A DNA stretch of 61,649 nucleotides from Mesorhizobium loti CJ3sym (GCF_000472785.1 NZ_AXAL01000033.1:195-61843); one strand, 5' to 3'. Positions 35,486-44,642 are shown, counted from the first letter of the stretch. The notes: generated from the sequence alone by a model not told the origin. Translations and numbers: made by a program.

Positions 35486-35881
35486 TCACTGTTCCTCTTC
35501 TTGTTCCTGGGCGCCGCTGTTCCAGTCGAAGGTTGCCCATTTGGTGCAGGTCGACCGTGCGCCGAAGCCGCCGCGGTCACAAGCCTGAGCACTATAGGTG
35601 CCACTGTCTCCTGGCTCCCTGTCGAACGAATAGCCGTTGCCGACTTCGATCTGGTCCCCAGGATTGGTCTTGAAATTGAAATGCGTGGTCCTCGAGAGCT
35701 TGCTGGACAGCGAGATGCGCACCTTGCCGCCAAAATATTTCACCGAACCGCAAACGCCGTTGATGCATTTGCGCGGCACGGTGGTGCTGTTGGCGTAGGC
35801 TGTACTGGGTGCCACCAGAGGGGTCAGCAGAACGGCAATTGTCGAGGCCGCGGCGAGCGTTTTTGTCAAGGTGCTGAGCAT
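35486..35881 (-). CDS. Exported hypothetical protein with acidic tail
   Basis: A 131-residue protein from ATG 35881 with a signal peptide (MLSTLTKTLAAASTIAVLLT, then PLVAPSTAYA). The mature part is beta-rich (KCINGVCGSVKYFGGKVRIS) with four cysteines that could form two disulfides, and ends in a glutamate/glutamine tail (GAQEQEEEQ). The start is placed at the signal peptide. The longer in-frame extension looks non-coding. No family is recognised. Confidence 0.65.
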   Translation of the reverse strand: MLSTLTKTLAAASTIAVLLTPLVAPSTAYANSTTVPRKCINGVCGSVKYFGGKVRISLSSKLSRTTHFNFKTNPGDQIEVGNGYSFDREPGDSGTYSAQACDRGGFGARSTCTKWATFDWNSGAQEQEEEQ

Positions 35882-36347
35882 GATCGAATTCCTTCTACGT
35901 TTGCGTTGGGGTTCATTGTCAGCCGCTCGGCCGCCCGCTCTGACGAATCTCTGGAAGGCCTTACGGTGGCGATGTGTTGGACTTTCCAGCGTGAATTCAC
36001 TGTGAACTGAAATTGGCCTGCTGCCGTCGCTTCGCATGCTGATGAACGCCGATGACAGGCCTTTCCCACCCGCGCCGGCATCGCTGTCGCAAGACGAGGC
36101 TACCAAGCGAGTGCTTGGGCAATTTCTTCGAACAGGTGTCGGGTTGGCAGCCCTGGAGGGAAAGCATCCGGACAGCAACCCGCTCGAAGGAAGCCCAGCG
36201 TTGGACTGACGATCCGCTGGCCCGAGGGGCAATTGTCATCTGGCGGGGCTCCAATGTGAACTCAAGTCTCGGAAGCATGGTGGCGCAATTCACGATTGGA
36301 TCACGCCAAGGACCGCAAAGCATGCGTCATCAAGGAGGAACCACGAG
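35882..36347. other. Divergent upstream region without supported gene
   Basis: About 465 bases between the exported protein gene and the membrane protein gene, which point away from each other. It must hold both promoters. AAGGAGGAA is present just before 36348. Open frames here overlap each other without protein features. Confidence 0.4.
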
Positions 36348-37118
36348 ATGGCGCTCAAGATCGACAAATCGCTGAACGCGACTGAAGGCAAACATTCGGT
36401 TCGTGATCGAGCATTTTCTTTGATCGTCCCACAGATGCACCTGCCAGCTTTGCGCAGGGTATTGACGGATCGAATGTCCGGCCCCGGCGGGGCTTACAAC
36501 ATCGGAAACCTTATTGGCCTCTGTCAGGGGGTTACGGCGCAGATGCTCGTATCCGACGATCTCACCCACCTTCCATGGGCAGGTGCGCCGGCCGCCATGA
36601 GCCACTATCTGACGGGCAATTTCGCGGCGATCGCAATGACCTCGGCGACGGCGATCTTCTTCGCCAGCGGTGAGGTCTACCATCGCGCCTGGAATGGATG
36701 TCTCAAACCCAGGGAAGATCTCAACCGCCTGGGGGATTTCCTGTCCGGCGTTGGTGCCGTTTGCCTTGGTCTGGCCCTGTTTGAACTTGGCCATCCGTTG
36801 CTGGCGTTGACATCGGGCCTGCTCCATTCCGTCGGAAAGTTCGGCAGCGCTTTCCATCGCCCCGGCGTTCAGATCCTGAATTTGCCGGCGTCCGGCCCCG
36901 ACCCGTTTCGCACCATGGTCCTGCTCAGCCGGTTGCCGGCCATCATTGCTGCCGGAACCGGCCTCTTTGCCTCGCTGTTCAAAGCCCAGATCGGTCAGCC
37001 GCAGCACTGGTCGATGCCAGGCAGCCTTCTCGTTTGTTACCTGCTCTGGTCCTGGGCTGACATGCTTTTGTTTCGATCGAGCAATCCTGACGCAGCCCAC
37101 GAGCCCGCCGCGGGCTGA
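36348..37118 (+). CDS. Multi-pass membrane protein of unknown function
   Basis: A 256-residue protein with about five hydrophobic segments. Examples are NFAAIAMTSATAIFFASGEV, FLSGVGAVCLGLALFELG, MVLLSRLPAIIAAGTGLFAS and LLVCYLLWSWADMLLF. The N-terminal 70 residues are soluble. An excellent ribosome-binding site (AAGGAGGAA) precedes the ATG. I do not recognise the family. It is first in a plus-strand series with the LOG protein 38 bp downstream, which suggests an operon leading towards the exporter and peroxidase genes. Confidence 0.75.
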   Translation: MALKIDKSLNATEGKHSVRDRAFSLIVPQMHLPALRRVLTDRMSGPGGAYNIGNLIGLCQGVTAQMLVSDDLTHLPWAGAPAAMSHYLTGNFAAIAMTSATAIFFASGEVYHRAWNGCLKPREDLNRLGDFLSGVGAVCLGLALFELGHPLLALTSGLLHSVGKFGSAFHRPGVQILNLPASGPDPFRTMVLLSRLPAIIAAGTGLFASLFKAQIGQPQHWSMPGSLLVCYLLWSWADMLLFRSSNPDAAHEPAAG

Positions 37119-37156
37119 TGCGGCTTGGCAATTCCAACCATAACTGGAGAGACACC

Positions 37157-37855
37157 ATGTTTGGATCATCATCCGACGATACTGCCGAACAGATCGGCCG
37201 CTCTTATCCCTCACAACGACGCATCGGCACGATCTGTGTTTTCGGCGGCGCCATGCTTGGCAACGATCCCGACCACGCCCGCTGCGCCGCCATTCTTGGC
37301 GGGGCCATTGCCGCAGCCGGCATTCGCCTGGTCTATGGCGGAGGCTGTGACGGCCTCATGGGTCAGGTTGCCATTGCCGCTGCACAAGCAGGTGGAACCG
37401 TGGTCGCCATCACTCCGCAGTTCCTGGTCGAGCGGATGAGGATGCTTTCATCGGGATGCCAGACGATTTCAGTTCCCGACATGAGCATCCGAAAGCAGCT
37501 CATGTTCGACTACGCGGATGCCTTTGTGGCCTTGCCGGGCGGTATCGGCACCGTTGAGGAACTGACGGAGGTCATGACGCTTCGCAAGCTGGAACGGCAC
37601 TGCAAGCCACTGGTCCTTGCGAATTTCAAGGGCTTCTGGTCGCCACTTCTGAGCGTCTTCGACAGCATGTCCGAAGCTGGCTTTATGAACTCGTCAACTC
37701 GATGCACGCAAATGGTTTCGGCCACCCCGGAGGCCATACTTCCGCTTCTCCAGCGCAGCGTCAGTTTCGAGCACAACGAACCGCCAAAGCCGGTCCTGCT
37801 GCCCACCATCCCTGTCTTGCGCAGATCACATGTATCGAGTGCCGGCCCCGGATAA
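37157..37855 (+). CDS. LOG-family nucleotide 5'-monophosphate phosphoribohydrolase
   Basis: A 232-residue Rossmann-like protein. The LOG signature is complete: LVYGGGCDGLMG and ALPGGIGTVEELTEVMTLRK, with VFGGAMLGNDP near the start. LOG proteins split nucleoside monophosphates. In plants and plant-associated bacteria some release free cytokinins, others act as general purine 5'-monophosphate nucleosidases. I use the ATG at 37157 (MFGSSSDD) preceded by CTGGAGAG. The C-terminal 20 residues after the core extend past the usual end. Cytokinin activity here is possible but unproven. Confidence 0.88.
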   Translation: MFGSSSDDTAEQIGRSYPSQRRIGTICVFGGAMLGNDPDHARCAAILGGAIAAAGIRLVYGGGCDGLMGQVAIAAAQAGGTVVAITPQFLVERMRMLSSGCQTISVPDMSIRKQLMFDYADAFVALPGGIGTVEELTEVMTLRKLERHCKPLVLANFKGFWSPLLSVFDSMSEAGFMNSSTRCTQMVSATPEAILPLLQRSVSFEHNEPPKPVLLPTIPVLRRSHVSSAGPG

Positions 37856-38000
37856 TCCACGAGCCGGGCCGCAACAGGCGCATCCTTCGGGGCAACACCA
37901 TTTACCGCGACGATGACAGGGGCGGTCGACTCTGGTCGCCACTTTCAAATCCGATCACAAACCATTGGAGCCATTGCCCGTTGCGGCGATGCGATCAGTT

Positions 38001-38876
38001 ATGTCCAGTTTCAAGGCAAATTCCCTGCTGATGCTTGCCGCGGTCATTTGGGGCGTGGGCAATGTGTTCCACAAGACCATACTGGCCCACCTCGATCCAA
38101 TCGCGGTTGTTTTCCTGACCAGCGTGATCGCCGCACTGGTGACGTTGCCGTTCGCGGTGCGGGAGCGTGCGCCCCTGGCCAACACCGGCTGGCTTCCAAG
38201 TGTAACGAGAGTGGTCCTGCTTTTTGCCCTCGGCTGCGTGGTCCAGCAACTGTCCTATGTCAGCACGACGGTGACGAATTCGAGCCTCCTCATCAGCGCT
38301 TCCACCGTCATCACGCCGATAGCCGCATGGCTGATCATGAAGGAGCGTCCAAGTGCACTGATTCTTTTCGTCGCAATTCTGACGGTGGTGGGATCGGCCC
38401 TCCTGGCGGGCGGCTTCAATGGTTCGGCAACCGCTGGCGACGCGTTCGCCATCCTGACCGCAATCTGCTTTGCGGTGTGGACGGTCGAGCTCGGGCGCCA
38501 TGTGCAGGCGCATGGCCATCCCTTCGCGACAGCGGCCGCGCAGTTCATGGGCACGGCCGTTGCCACGCTGCCTTTCGCGCTGCAGGGCACGATGACGTTT
38601 TCCGCAATTGTGTCAGCATGGCCCGAACTTATCATGCTCGGCGTGTTCTCGACCGCCGTCGGCTTTTACCTGCAGACTTCCGCACAACGCTACACCACAT
38701 CCTCCCATGCGGCGGTGATCTGCAGCGGAGAAGGCGTATTCGCCGCTATTTCCGCCGCTGCGCTGCTCGGTGAAAGGCTTTCTCCCGACGGCTTTCTGGG
38801 TGCGGGCGTCATTCTCTCCTGTGTGCTTTTCGCCGCCGTCTCGGCGGGTCCAAAGCTCGATCCGTCAGTACAATGA
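38001..38876 (+). CDS. EamA-family (DMT superfamily) transporter
   Basis: A 291-residue inner-membrane protein with about ten membrane segments in two EamA repeats. The first begins LLMLAAVIWGVGNVFHK and the second DAFAILTAICFAVWTVEL. ERPSALILFVAI and ERLSPDGFLGAGVIL end the repeats as expected. These proteins usually export small metabolites or amino acids. I chose the ATG at 38001 (MSSFKANSLL) because it starts right before the first membrane segment. A TTG at 37965 and an ATG at 37989 are also in frame. It lies between the LOG and peroxidase genes. Confidence 0.85.
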   Translation: MSSFKANSLLMLAAVIWGVGNVFHKTILAHLDPIAVVFLTSVIAALVTLPFAVRERAPLANTGWLPSVTRVVLLFALGCVVQQLSYVSTTVTNSSLLISASTVITPIAAWLIMKERPSALILFVAILTVVGSALLAGGFNGSATAGDAFAILTAICFAVWTVELGRHVQAHGHPFATAAAQFMGTAVATLPFALQGTMTFSAIVSAWPELIMLGVFSTAVGFYLQTSAQRYTTSSHAAVICSGEGVFAAISAAALLGERLSPDGFLGAGVILSCVLFAAVSAGPKLDPSVQ

Positions 38877-39010
38877 TTGCTTTTGCTATGTCTGGCTCCT
38901 CTGGAGCGGCGCCATTCCCACCATGACGGGCAAGTCTGTTTCTATTCCCCAATTCATGCCAAGCTACTGGCCTGGCCGCATTCATCATCTGGAAAACGAG
39001 GTTTACTTCG

Positions 39011-40681
39011 ATGCTCCACGGCGAAACGTCCTCCTTCGAAGCCGCTAACGTTCCGAACAGGTCAAACCACAATTCAGATGACGGGCTCAACGACAAGCCC
39101 ACCTTGGAAGGGATCAGGCTATTCCCGTCCCTGGCCGACATGCCGATCGCCTTGTTTGCGGCAACCGAACACGAGGGCGCCATCGACCGCACCAAGGCGG
39201 CTTTGTTGGACATCACGACGGAAATGGTTGGCCCCAGCGATGGCCTCGAGGACGGTGATCTCAGCCCGACACCGGCCGGCTTTACCTATTTCGGCCAGTT
39301 CGTGTTCCACGACATCGTCTTCAGCGAGATATTCGGGTTGCCCAAGCCCACAGGCAAAACCCATCATTTGAAGAACGCGTCCTCGCAAGGTCTGGATCTT
39401 TCGGGGCTCTATGGAAGGGGGCCCATCGTCGACGCCCATCTCTACGATGTTCCCTACGGGCCGAATCTGACGGCCTGCCGGTTTCCGATCGGCTTGCCTT
39501 GCATGAAGGACAGCATGCTCCCGGTCGATCGCAAGACGGTGCCGGGCCGCGATTTGCCGCGCATCGACATGTCGGGCAAGTTCATCAGTGTCGAGGGCCG
39601 GCGGTCGCCCTATCGGCCCCTGGTGGCTGACCCACGAAACGACGACAACCTTGTCCTTTCGCAACTGCTCTGCACCCTGATGTGCATCCACAACCGGATT
39701 GTGGATCTGTTGCTTGGCAGCGGCACTTCCGATCCAGCTGAGGCTTACAAGCGTGCCAGGGTCTACCTGACCTCGGTTTATCGTACCGTGATCATCAACG
39801 ACTATCTGAGAAAGATACTGGCTCCCAACATATGGGATCATTTTTTCGCCAGCGATGATTTTCAAGGCACGGGGGTCTCGGCCCTTGAGACGTTCAATGC
39901 GCTACCCTTGGAATTCACCTTCGGGGCATCGCGATTTGCCCACGCCATGGTGCGGCAATTCTATGTTGTAAACGACAGGTCGGTGGAAGACCCTGCAAAT
40001 TTGCGCAGAATGTTGTCCTTCTCCAGCCTGCGCCCGGGTGGGGAGATTCCTATACCCGAGAACTGGATCGTCGACTGGAGCCGGTTTGCCTCGGCGGACA
40101 CGCCGTCGAAAGCTCAAAGTGCCCGGCGCATAGGACCATTCCTGTCGAAGGAACTGACGATTGCCGGCCTGAGTTCGGAATTGAACGGCACAATCCGGCC
40201 GGTAGCCTTCATGGATTGCTGGCGCTGTTATGACCTGGGCTTGCCATCAGGTCAGGACGTGGCCGGTGCGGTAAAGAGCGCCCTGGGTGACAACAGCATC
40301 GATGTGCCGGTCCTTACGGGCGATGACATGCTGCCCACGGCGGCTTGTGCCAAGCGCTACGTCTACAATGCCGGCCGCCTTCAGGCCGCCTTGCAACGTT
40401 ACCCGGAGTTCCTGAGCCAAACACCTCTCTCATACTACATCGTCCAGGAGGCGTCCGTTCTTGGCAATGACGGCAGCCATCTTGGCCCGGTTGGCTCCTA
40501 TGTTGTGGCCGCCACGATCGCATCCGCACTGTTCAAAGCCGCCGATACGGATCTCTCTTCTGGCAGGCTCATCCCGGACGTGGAGCCGAAAACGCTGGCA
40601 GGACTGCTCGATCTCAATGATACTGAGAAGGTTGCAGATGAAGTACTTGGCGGCCTGATCAACAGTCAGGGTTTTCAATAG
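39011..40681 (+). CDS. Animal-type haem peroxidase family protein
   Basis: A 556-residue member of the peroxidase-cyclooxygenase superfamily (PF03098 type). The distal histidine is in FTYFGQFVFHDIVFSE. VADPRNDDNLVLSQLLCTLM with HNRIVDLL is the conserved arginine/helix region, and SRFAHAMVRQFY carries the expected proximal histidine. The C-terminal LSYYIVQEASVLGNDG and LGPVGSYVVA are also typical. There is no signal peptide, so it should be cytoplasmic unless exported by a leaderless route. Bacterial members oxidise halides, phenols or peptides, and the substrate here is unknown. A small gene follows after 53 bp. Confidence 0.85.
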   Translation: MLHGETSSFEAANVPNRSNHNSDDGLNDKPTLEGIRLFPSLADMPIALFAATEHEGAIDRTKAALLDITTEMVGPSDGLEDGDLSPTPAGFTYFGQFVFHDIVFSEIFGLPKPTGKTHHLKNASSQGLDLSGLYGRGPIVDAHLYDVPYGPNLTACRFPIGLPCMKDSMLPVDRKTVPGRDLPRIDMSGKFISVEGRRSPYRPLVADPRNDDNLVLSQLLCTLMCIHNRIVDLLLGSGTSDPAEAYKRARVYLTSVYRTVIINDYLRKILAPNIWDHFFASDDFQGTGVSALETFNALPLEFTFGASRFAHAMVRQFYVVNDRSVEDPANLRRMLSFSSLRPGGEIPIPENWIVDWSRFASADTPSKAQSARRIGPFLSKELTIAGLSSELNGTIRPVAFMDCWRCYDLGLPSGQDVAGAVKSALGDNSIDVPVLTGDDMLPTAACAKRYVYNAGRLQAALQRYPEFLSQTPLSYYIVQEASVLGNDGSHLGPVGSYVVAATIASALFKAADTDLSSGRLIPDVEPKTLAGLLDLNDTEKVADEVLGGLINSQGFQ

Positions 40682-40734
40682 CGCTGATAGGGGCGGCGAT
40701 ACAGCATTCAATTTGGCTCCAGGGGGAGATGGAC

Positions 40735-41136
40735 ATGGCGAAATTCAAGGACGTGCAGTTCGAGGCGCTTGGCGAATTCATCCAGGATCTGATCAAGGAT
40801 CCGGCCAAACAAGCGATCTTCAGAAATGGAGATCAGCAGGCAATGAAGGATCTGTTGCGTGGGTTCATGACCCCCAGGGACAAGACCTGGGAGGAGATCA
40901 CCATCGTCGCGCATTTCGACGAGGATCTGATCGTGAACATCGCCTTTCCCTTCACCGGCGACGTCGAGCAAACGATCGCCACCATTGCGCCGGCGGATGG
41001 ACCCGGTGAGGACTACACATTTCCCGATCATTACAAGATCGATCCGAACGCCGGCCCGCCCGACCAGATCAAACAAAACCGTCTGCGTGCCTATCACAGC
41101 CGCCTCGGCGACTATGTCATGTCGCGCTGCAAGTAG
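40735..41136 (+). CDS. Small protein following the peroxidase, unknown family
   Basis: A 133-residue protein. I choose the ATG at 40735 (MAKFKDVQFEALGEFIQDLI) because GGGGGAG ends directly before the earlier ATG at 40729, leaving correct spacing only for the second. The N-terminal half is helical and charged (KDPAKQAIFRNGDQQAMKDL). It is followed by a beta part (WEEITIVAHFDEDLIVNIAF) and a proline/glycine-rich segment (FPDHYKIDPNAGPPDQ), ending in RCK. The leader-like helix followed by a variable tail is faintly like nitrile-hydratase-type leader precursors. With a YcaO gene nearby this is suggestive only. I know no family for it. Confidence 0.7.
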   Translation: MAKFKDVQFEALGEFIQDLIKDPAKQAIFRNGDQQAMKDLLRGFMTPRDKTWEEITIVAHFDEDLIVNIAFPFTGDVEQTIATIAPADGPGEDYTFPDHYKIDPNAGPPDQIKQNRLRAYHSRLGDYVMSRCK

Positions 41137-41168
41137 TGTCCTGCGCGGCGTGACTCAGGATTGTTGCT

Positions 41169-43268
41169 TCAACCCGACTGCTCTGCCAGCGCGATACCAC
41201 GGGCCAGCTTCATCTGGTCGGCCGGCTGGCGAATGGGAAAGGCGGTACTGAACCAATCGACAGCGAGCGCGCGATCAGGCCTGGCTTGGCCATGCCAAGC
41301 CGTCGAAAGGTTGCGCAGGAAACGCCTGAATTCGTTTCCGGCCTCGCGATTGCGTTTCAGCAGCGCGAGGGCTGCTGCCGACCAGCCATGGATGTCGGCA
41401 AACAGCCGATCGCACTTGGCCGCGGCTTCCACGCACCCCTCAAGATCGTCGGCCAAAAAGGCAATGGTCGCCTGATAGCCATGATAGTGTGCATCAGGCA
41501 TCGGGTTGAGTTCGAAACATCGCCTCGAAAGCTCAACTGCCCGCTCGTGATATCCCATGAACGAGCTGGCTAGTGCATACGCGATTAGTGTCGCGGGATT
41601 GCCGGCATTCTGCTCATGCGCCAGGCTGAAGTGAAAATCCGCAAGATCCCAGCGTCGCGCCAAAAGGTGGCTCCAGGCCAGGTTCACCTGATTGCGGTGG
41701 TCAAATGGATCGAGCAAGACTGAACGCTTGGCCAGTTCGAATGCGCGCGTGAGGTCCTGTTCGATCGAAGGCGCTCCCGGAACAACGATCCAGCGCGAAT
41801 TGAGCACCGCTGCAAGGCTGGAATAGGCGCAGGACAGATCGGGATCGAGTTGGATAGCTTCCTCGTAGCGGGAAATGGCCGCCTCTTCGGTCTCCTTGCG
41901 CCACATGGTCGAAAGGCGCTGACCGTCCAGCCAGCAATCATAGGCCGAAGAATGGTTCGGTGAGGTCTGCGATATGCGATGCAGCCTGGCACTGGACAAT
42001 GCGATCTGCAGGCGCGCGGAAAAACGCGCGCAGACCTCATTAAAGGCCGAGCGCCAGGATGACGGATCAGAGGGAACAGTCAGCCTGAAGGCTTCTCCGC
42101 CTTGCAGGAAGTCATAGCAGGTAATCTCGAACACGGCTGACACGTCTGCGTCGATCAGGCGGATGAGAACCCCGATATCCACGTTTTTGCCTGCGGCCGC
42201 GCGCACGTCCTCAAACGAGATCCGGCTGGTTTGCACCTCCGTCGACAGGGCCGTCCAATGCCTGAAGCGAGAGATCGAAGCCAGAAGCTCCGTCGCCAGG
42301 GCAAATTGGAGATGTTCGTTTTCCGCTTCGCGCCTGGCAATGATGATGGCGATTATCGGCTTTCCCGGGGTGCGGCTGTGGTGATCGCTTTGCACAAGGC
42401 CCGAGGCAGTTGCCTCCTTCTCTTCGCCCTTGCCAGGTTTTAGCGCCTCCACCAGGCGCAGTATCTCACCTGGTGGTCGCAAATCCATGTCCGCTTTCAG
42501 TTCGGCCGCATAGCGCTCGAAGAAGGCCCGGGCTCGGGCGTAGCCGCTTTCCTGACAGACGCGGCGGATGGTCTCCACCACGGCATCATCAAAAAATGGA
42601 TCGAGTTGCAGAATACATGCCGCGATGGATTTGCGCCGTCTCGGGTCCGTCTCGGCTGCCAGCCAGGCTGCGAGCCGTGTGACCAGCCTGTCGGACATCA
42701 TAGTCGACTGCATTCTCAACCAATTGTCGAAGACGGGATCGCAATCATCCAACCCGGCGCAAAGTCCATCTCTGGCTTTGCCCAACAGCAGCAGGGCACG
42801 GTCATAATTGGCGTCGTCAAGCGCCTGCTCCAGCTCCTCTATGTCGGAACGTATCGAGGTCGGATCGATCCCAAGGACGAGTTTGTCCACTGTGAGGAAA
42901 TTGAGCTTGGTTTCGCTTGCCAGGCGCCTGAGATCCTTGATGCACTGGCGCAGCGATCCCCGCGCATGTTCCTCGTCCTGTTCGCTCCAAAGCAATGCCG
43001 CCAGTCGCCCGCGCGTTTCGCGTGACCTGCCGCTCAGCATGAGATAGGCGAGGATAGCGCAGGCCTTCCGCTTGCCCAACGAGAGGGTCTCCGCGCCCTT
43101 GCGGAGCTCGAAACCGCCGATTAGCCTAATCGCCAGACTGTTTGTGGAAATTGTGAACTCCGCCGGCTCTCGTCTCGTTTCGGTCGATGGGTGGAGACCG
43201 CTTAACCCCGCGTAAACAGCAGACGCTAAAATATTGGAAAAGCCAAGTTGCTGTTGCAAGGGCCGCAT
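41169..43268 (-). CDS. SARP-like transcriptional regulator with TPR domain
   Basis: A 699-residue protein. The first 120 residues contain an OmpR-type winged helix (IRLIGGFELRKGAETLSLGK, RKACAILAYLML, RGSLRQCIKDLRRLA). It is followed by a bacterial transcriptional activation domain (about 130-280, with QLDPFFDDAVVETIRR). The middle has a TolB-like segment (PIIAIIIARREAENEHLQFA) and the C-terminal part is TPRs (AISRYEEAIQLDPDLSCAYS). This is the layout of SARP/BTAD regulators that control secondary metabolism in other bacteria. It lies between the peroxidase group and the YcaO gene and points away from the latter, their start codons overlapping by 21 bp. Confidence 0.85.
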   Translation of the reverse strand: MRPLQQQLGFSNILASAVYAGLSGLHPSTETRREPAEFTISTNSLAIRLIGGFELRKGAETLSLGKRKACAILAYLMLSGRSRETRGRLAALLWSEQDEEHARGSLRQCIKDLRRLASETKLNFLTVDKLVLGIDPTSIRSDIEELEQALDDANYDRALLLLGKARDGLCAGLDDCDPVFDNWLRMQSTMMSDRLVTRLAAWLAAETDPRRRKSIAACILQLDPFFDDAVVETIRRVCQESGYARARAFFERYAAELKADMDLRPPGEILRLVEALKPGKGEEKEATASGLVQSDHHSRTPGKPIIAIIIARREAENEHLQFALATELLASISRFRHWTALSTEVQTSRISFEDVRAAAGKNVDIGVLIRLIDADVSAVFEITCYDFLQGGEAFRLTVPSDPSSWRSAFNEVCARFSARLQIALSSARLHRISQTSPNHSSAYDCWLDGQRLSTMWRKETEEAAISRYEEAIQLDPDLSCAYSSLAAVLNSRWIVVPGAPSIEQDLTRAFELAKRSVLLDPFDHRNQVNLAWSHLLARRWDLADFHFSLAHEQNAGNPATLIAYALASSFMGYHERAVELSRRCFELNPMPDAHYHGYQATIAFLADDLEGCVEAAAKCDRLFADIHGWSAAALALLKRNREAGNEFRRFLRNLSTAWHGQARPDRALAVDWFSTAFPIRQPADQMKLARGIALAEQSG

Positions 43269-44642
43269 TGGATAGAGCTCGCTTCGCTGCCGCAGCGCGA
43301 CCAGTTGATCACTCTAAGCCAGGACGGCATCACCGAGGGCGGCCGGTCGAGTGTCCACGATCTTGGTGTCTTGGCGAATCTCGCTGCGACCCTTAGTGCC
43401 GCGCCTGGGAATGGCCTGCCGCTTTTGCGCTTCGCTACCCGCCACGAGATTGGCGTTGAGGTGTTCGACGTTCCAGGCGGGTTCCTGGCAATGTGCAATA
43501 TTGCTCCCTTCGAAGGCAGTGACGAACGAACTACAGCAAGTGGCAAAGGCTTCGATCCTGCCAGGGCCGTGTTGGCTTGCCTCGGAGAGGCTGCGGAGAT
43601 TTCCAGTTGGGCCTGCAGAGCCGACGACGTCACGGCGTCAGCGCAAATCGCCTGGCCAGTCGATGGAATGAGAATCGATGCGGTTGATGTGTTGGGCTTC
43701 TCGCAGGAGCAGATTAAAAATCGTGCTCGGCTCAACAGAGCGTGGCACGGCTGGGATAAAATCCCGCCGGCAGATCACCTGCGCAATCCTGAGCTATGGG
43801 TGCACGTTCAAAGCTTTCACAACGACACGAAAGCGATCTGTCCTGCATTTCTCTGCTACGGCCGCTTAGGCGATGTCGAATATGACGATGCAAGCTTGAA
43901 CGTCGATTCCAATGGCTGCGCCGCAGGTACGTCGCGGGCCGATGCGAGGACTCGCGCCTTGCTTGAGCTCGTAGAGCGAGACGCCACCGGCATCTGGTGG
44001 CACCGAGGATCCTTGAGAACGCGGCTGGACGTCGCGCAGCTTAATAACCAAGGCTTGGTGTCTCATATCCAGCAGCATCGGAGCGCCACGGGGCGAAGGC
44101 TCTGGCTTGTGGACATATCGTCCTTCCGGACGGCCATGGTTGTCGCGGCGATCAGCTGCGAAGACGGCGGCGAGCGTATGGCTGTTGGCTTTGGAGCCGG
44201 CTTCAATTTGGTGAATGCCGCGAGGTCCGCGTTTCTGGAATTGGTACAATCCGAGGCTGCCATGCAGGCCCATGCCGAACGAGCTGAACGACCTTGGAAT
44301 GCAACGGCGAGCGATGACGACTGCCGGATGAATCGCTGGAAGCGTTTCGCCGACGTGCGCAACTTCCGTTTCGCCATCGGCGAGCCGGCCGCTGGGCTGG
44401 AGAACGCCGGCACGGGAAACGTCGACGACCTGCTGGATGAAATCGACGAAGTTTGTGGGCAGCGGGTCTGGTTCGCAGACCTTTCGCGATCCGAGATTGG
44501 CATCCCCGTAGCAAAGGCGATCTGCCAGGGATTATCACACTTCAAGGTGCGCTGGGGCTGCCGCCGAAACACTGCACCTTCCGCAAGTGTTTCGAGCAGA
44601 ACAGTCAGCGGCCTCTCGCAGGCCAGGAAACTTTTGATATAA
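43248..44642 (+). CDS. YcaO-domain protein
   Basis: A protein of up to 464 residues with a complete YcaO core. The first ATP-site motif is SGKGFDPARAVLACLGEAAE. The second is SNGCAAGTSRADARTRALLE followed by LVERDATGIWWH, and the third region includes RSAFLELVQSEAAM. VWFADLSRSEIGIPVAKAIC comes near the end. YcaO enzymes use ATP to activate peptide amide bonds for azoline, thioamide or amidine formation, or have unrelated roles. The TTG start at 43248 is uncertain. No partner (TfuA, E1-like or dehydrogenase) lies beside it. The C-terminus after KVRWG departs from the family and lacks the proline-rich end, so a terminal frameshift is possible. Confidence 0.83.
   Translation: MLLQGPHWIELASLPQRDQLITLSQDGITEGGRSSVHDLGVLANLAATLSAAPGNGLPLLRFATRHEIGVEVFDVPGGFLAMCNIAPFEGSDERTTASGKGFDPARAVLACLGEAAEISSWACRADDVTASAQIAWPVDGMRIDAVDVLGFSQEQIKNRARLNRAWHGWDKIPPADHLRNPELWVHVQSFHNDTKAICPAFLCYGRLGDVEYDDASLNVDSNGCAAGTSRADARTRALLELVERDATGIWWHRGSLRTRLDVAQLNNQGLVSHIQQHRSATGRRLWLVDISSFRTAMVVAAISCEDGGERMAVGFGAGFNLVNAARSAFLELVQSEAAMQAHAERAERPWNATASDDDCRMNRWKRFADVRNFRFAIGEPAAGLENAGTGNVDDLLDEIDEVCGQRVWFADLSRSEIGIPVAKAICQGLSHFKVRWGCRRNTAPSASVSSRTVSGLSQARKLLI

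Noticed and set aside
40735..40900. Firm call of a nitrile-hydratase-type leader peptide
   Set aside because: The likeness is only in general layout. Key leader residues and a GG cleavage site are not visible, so it is kept as a hypothesis.
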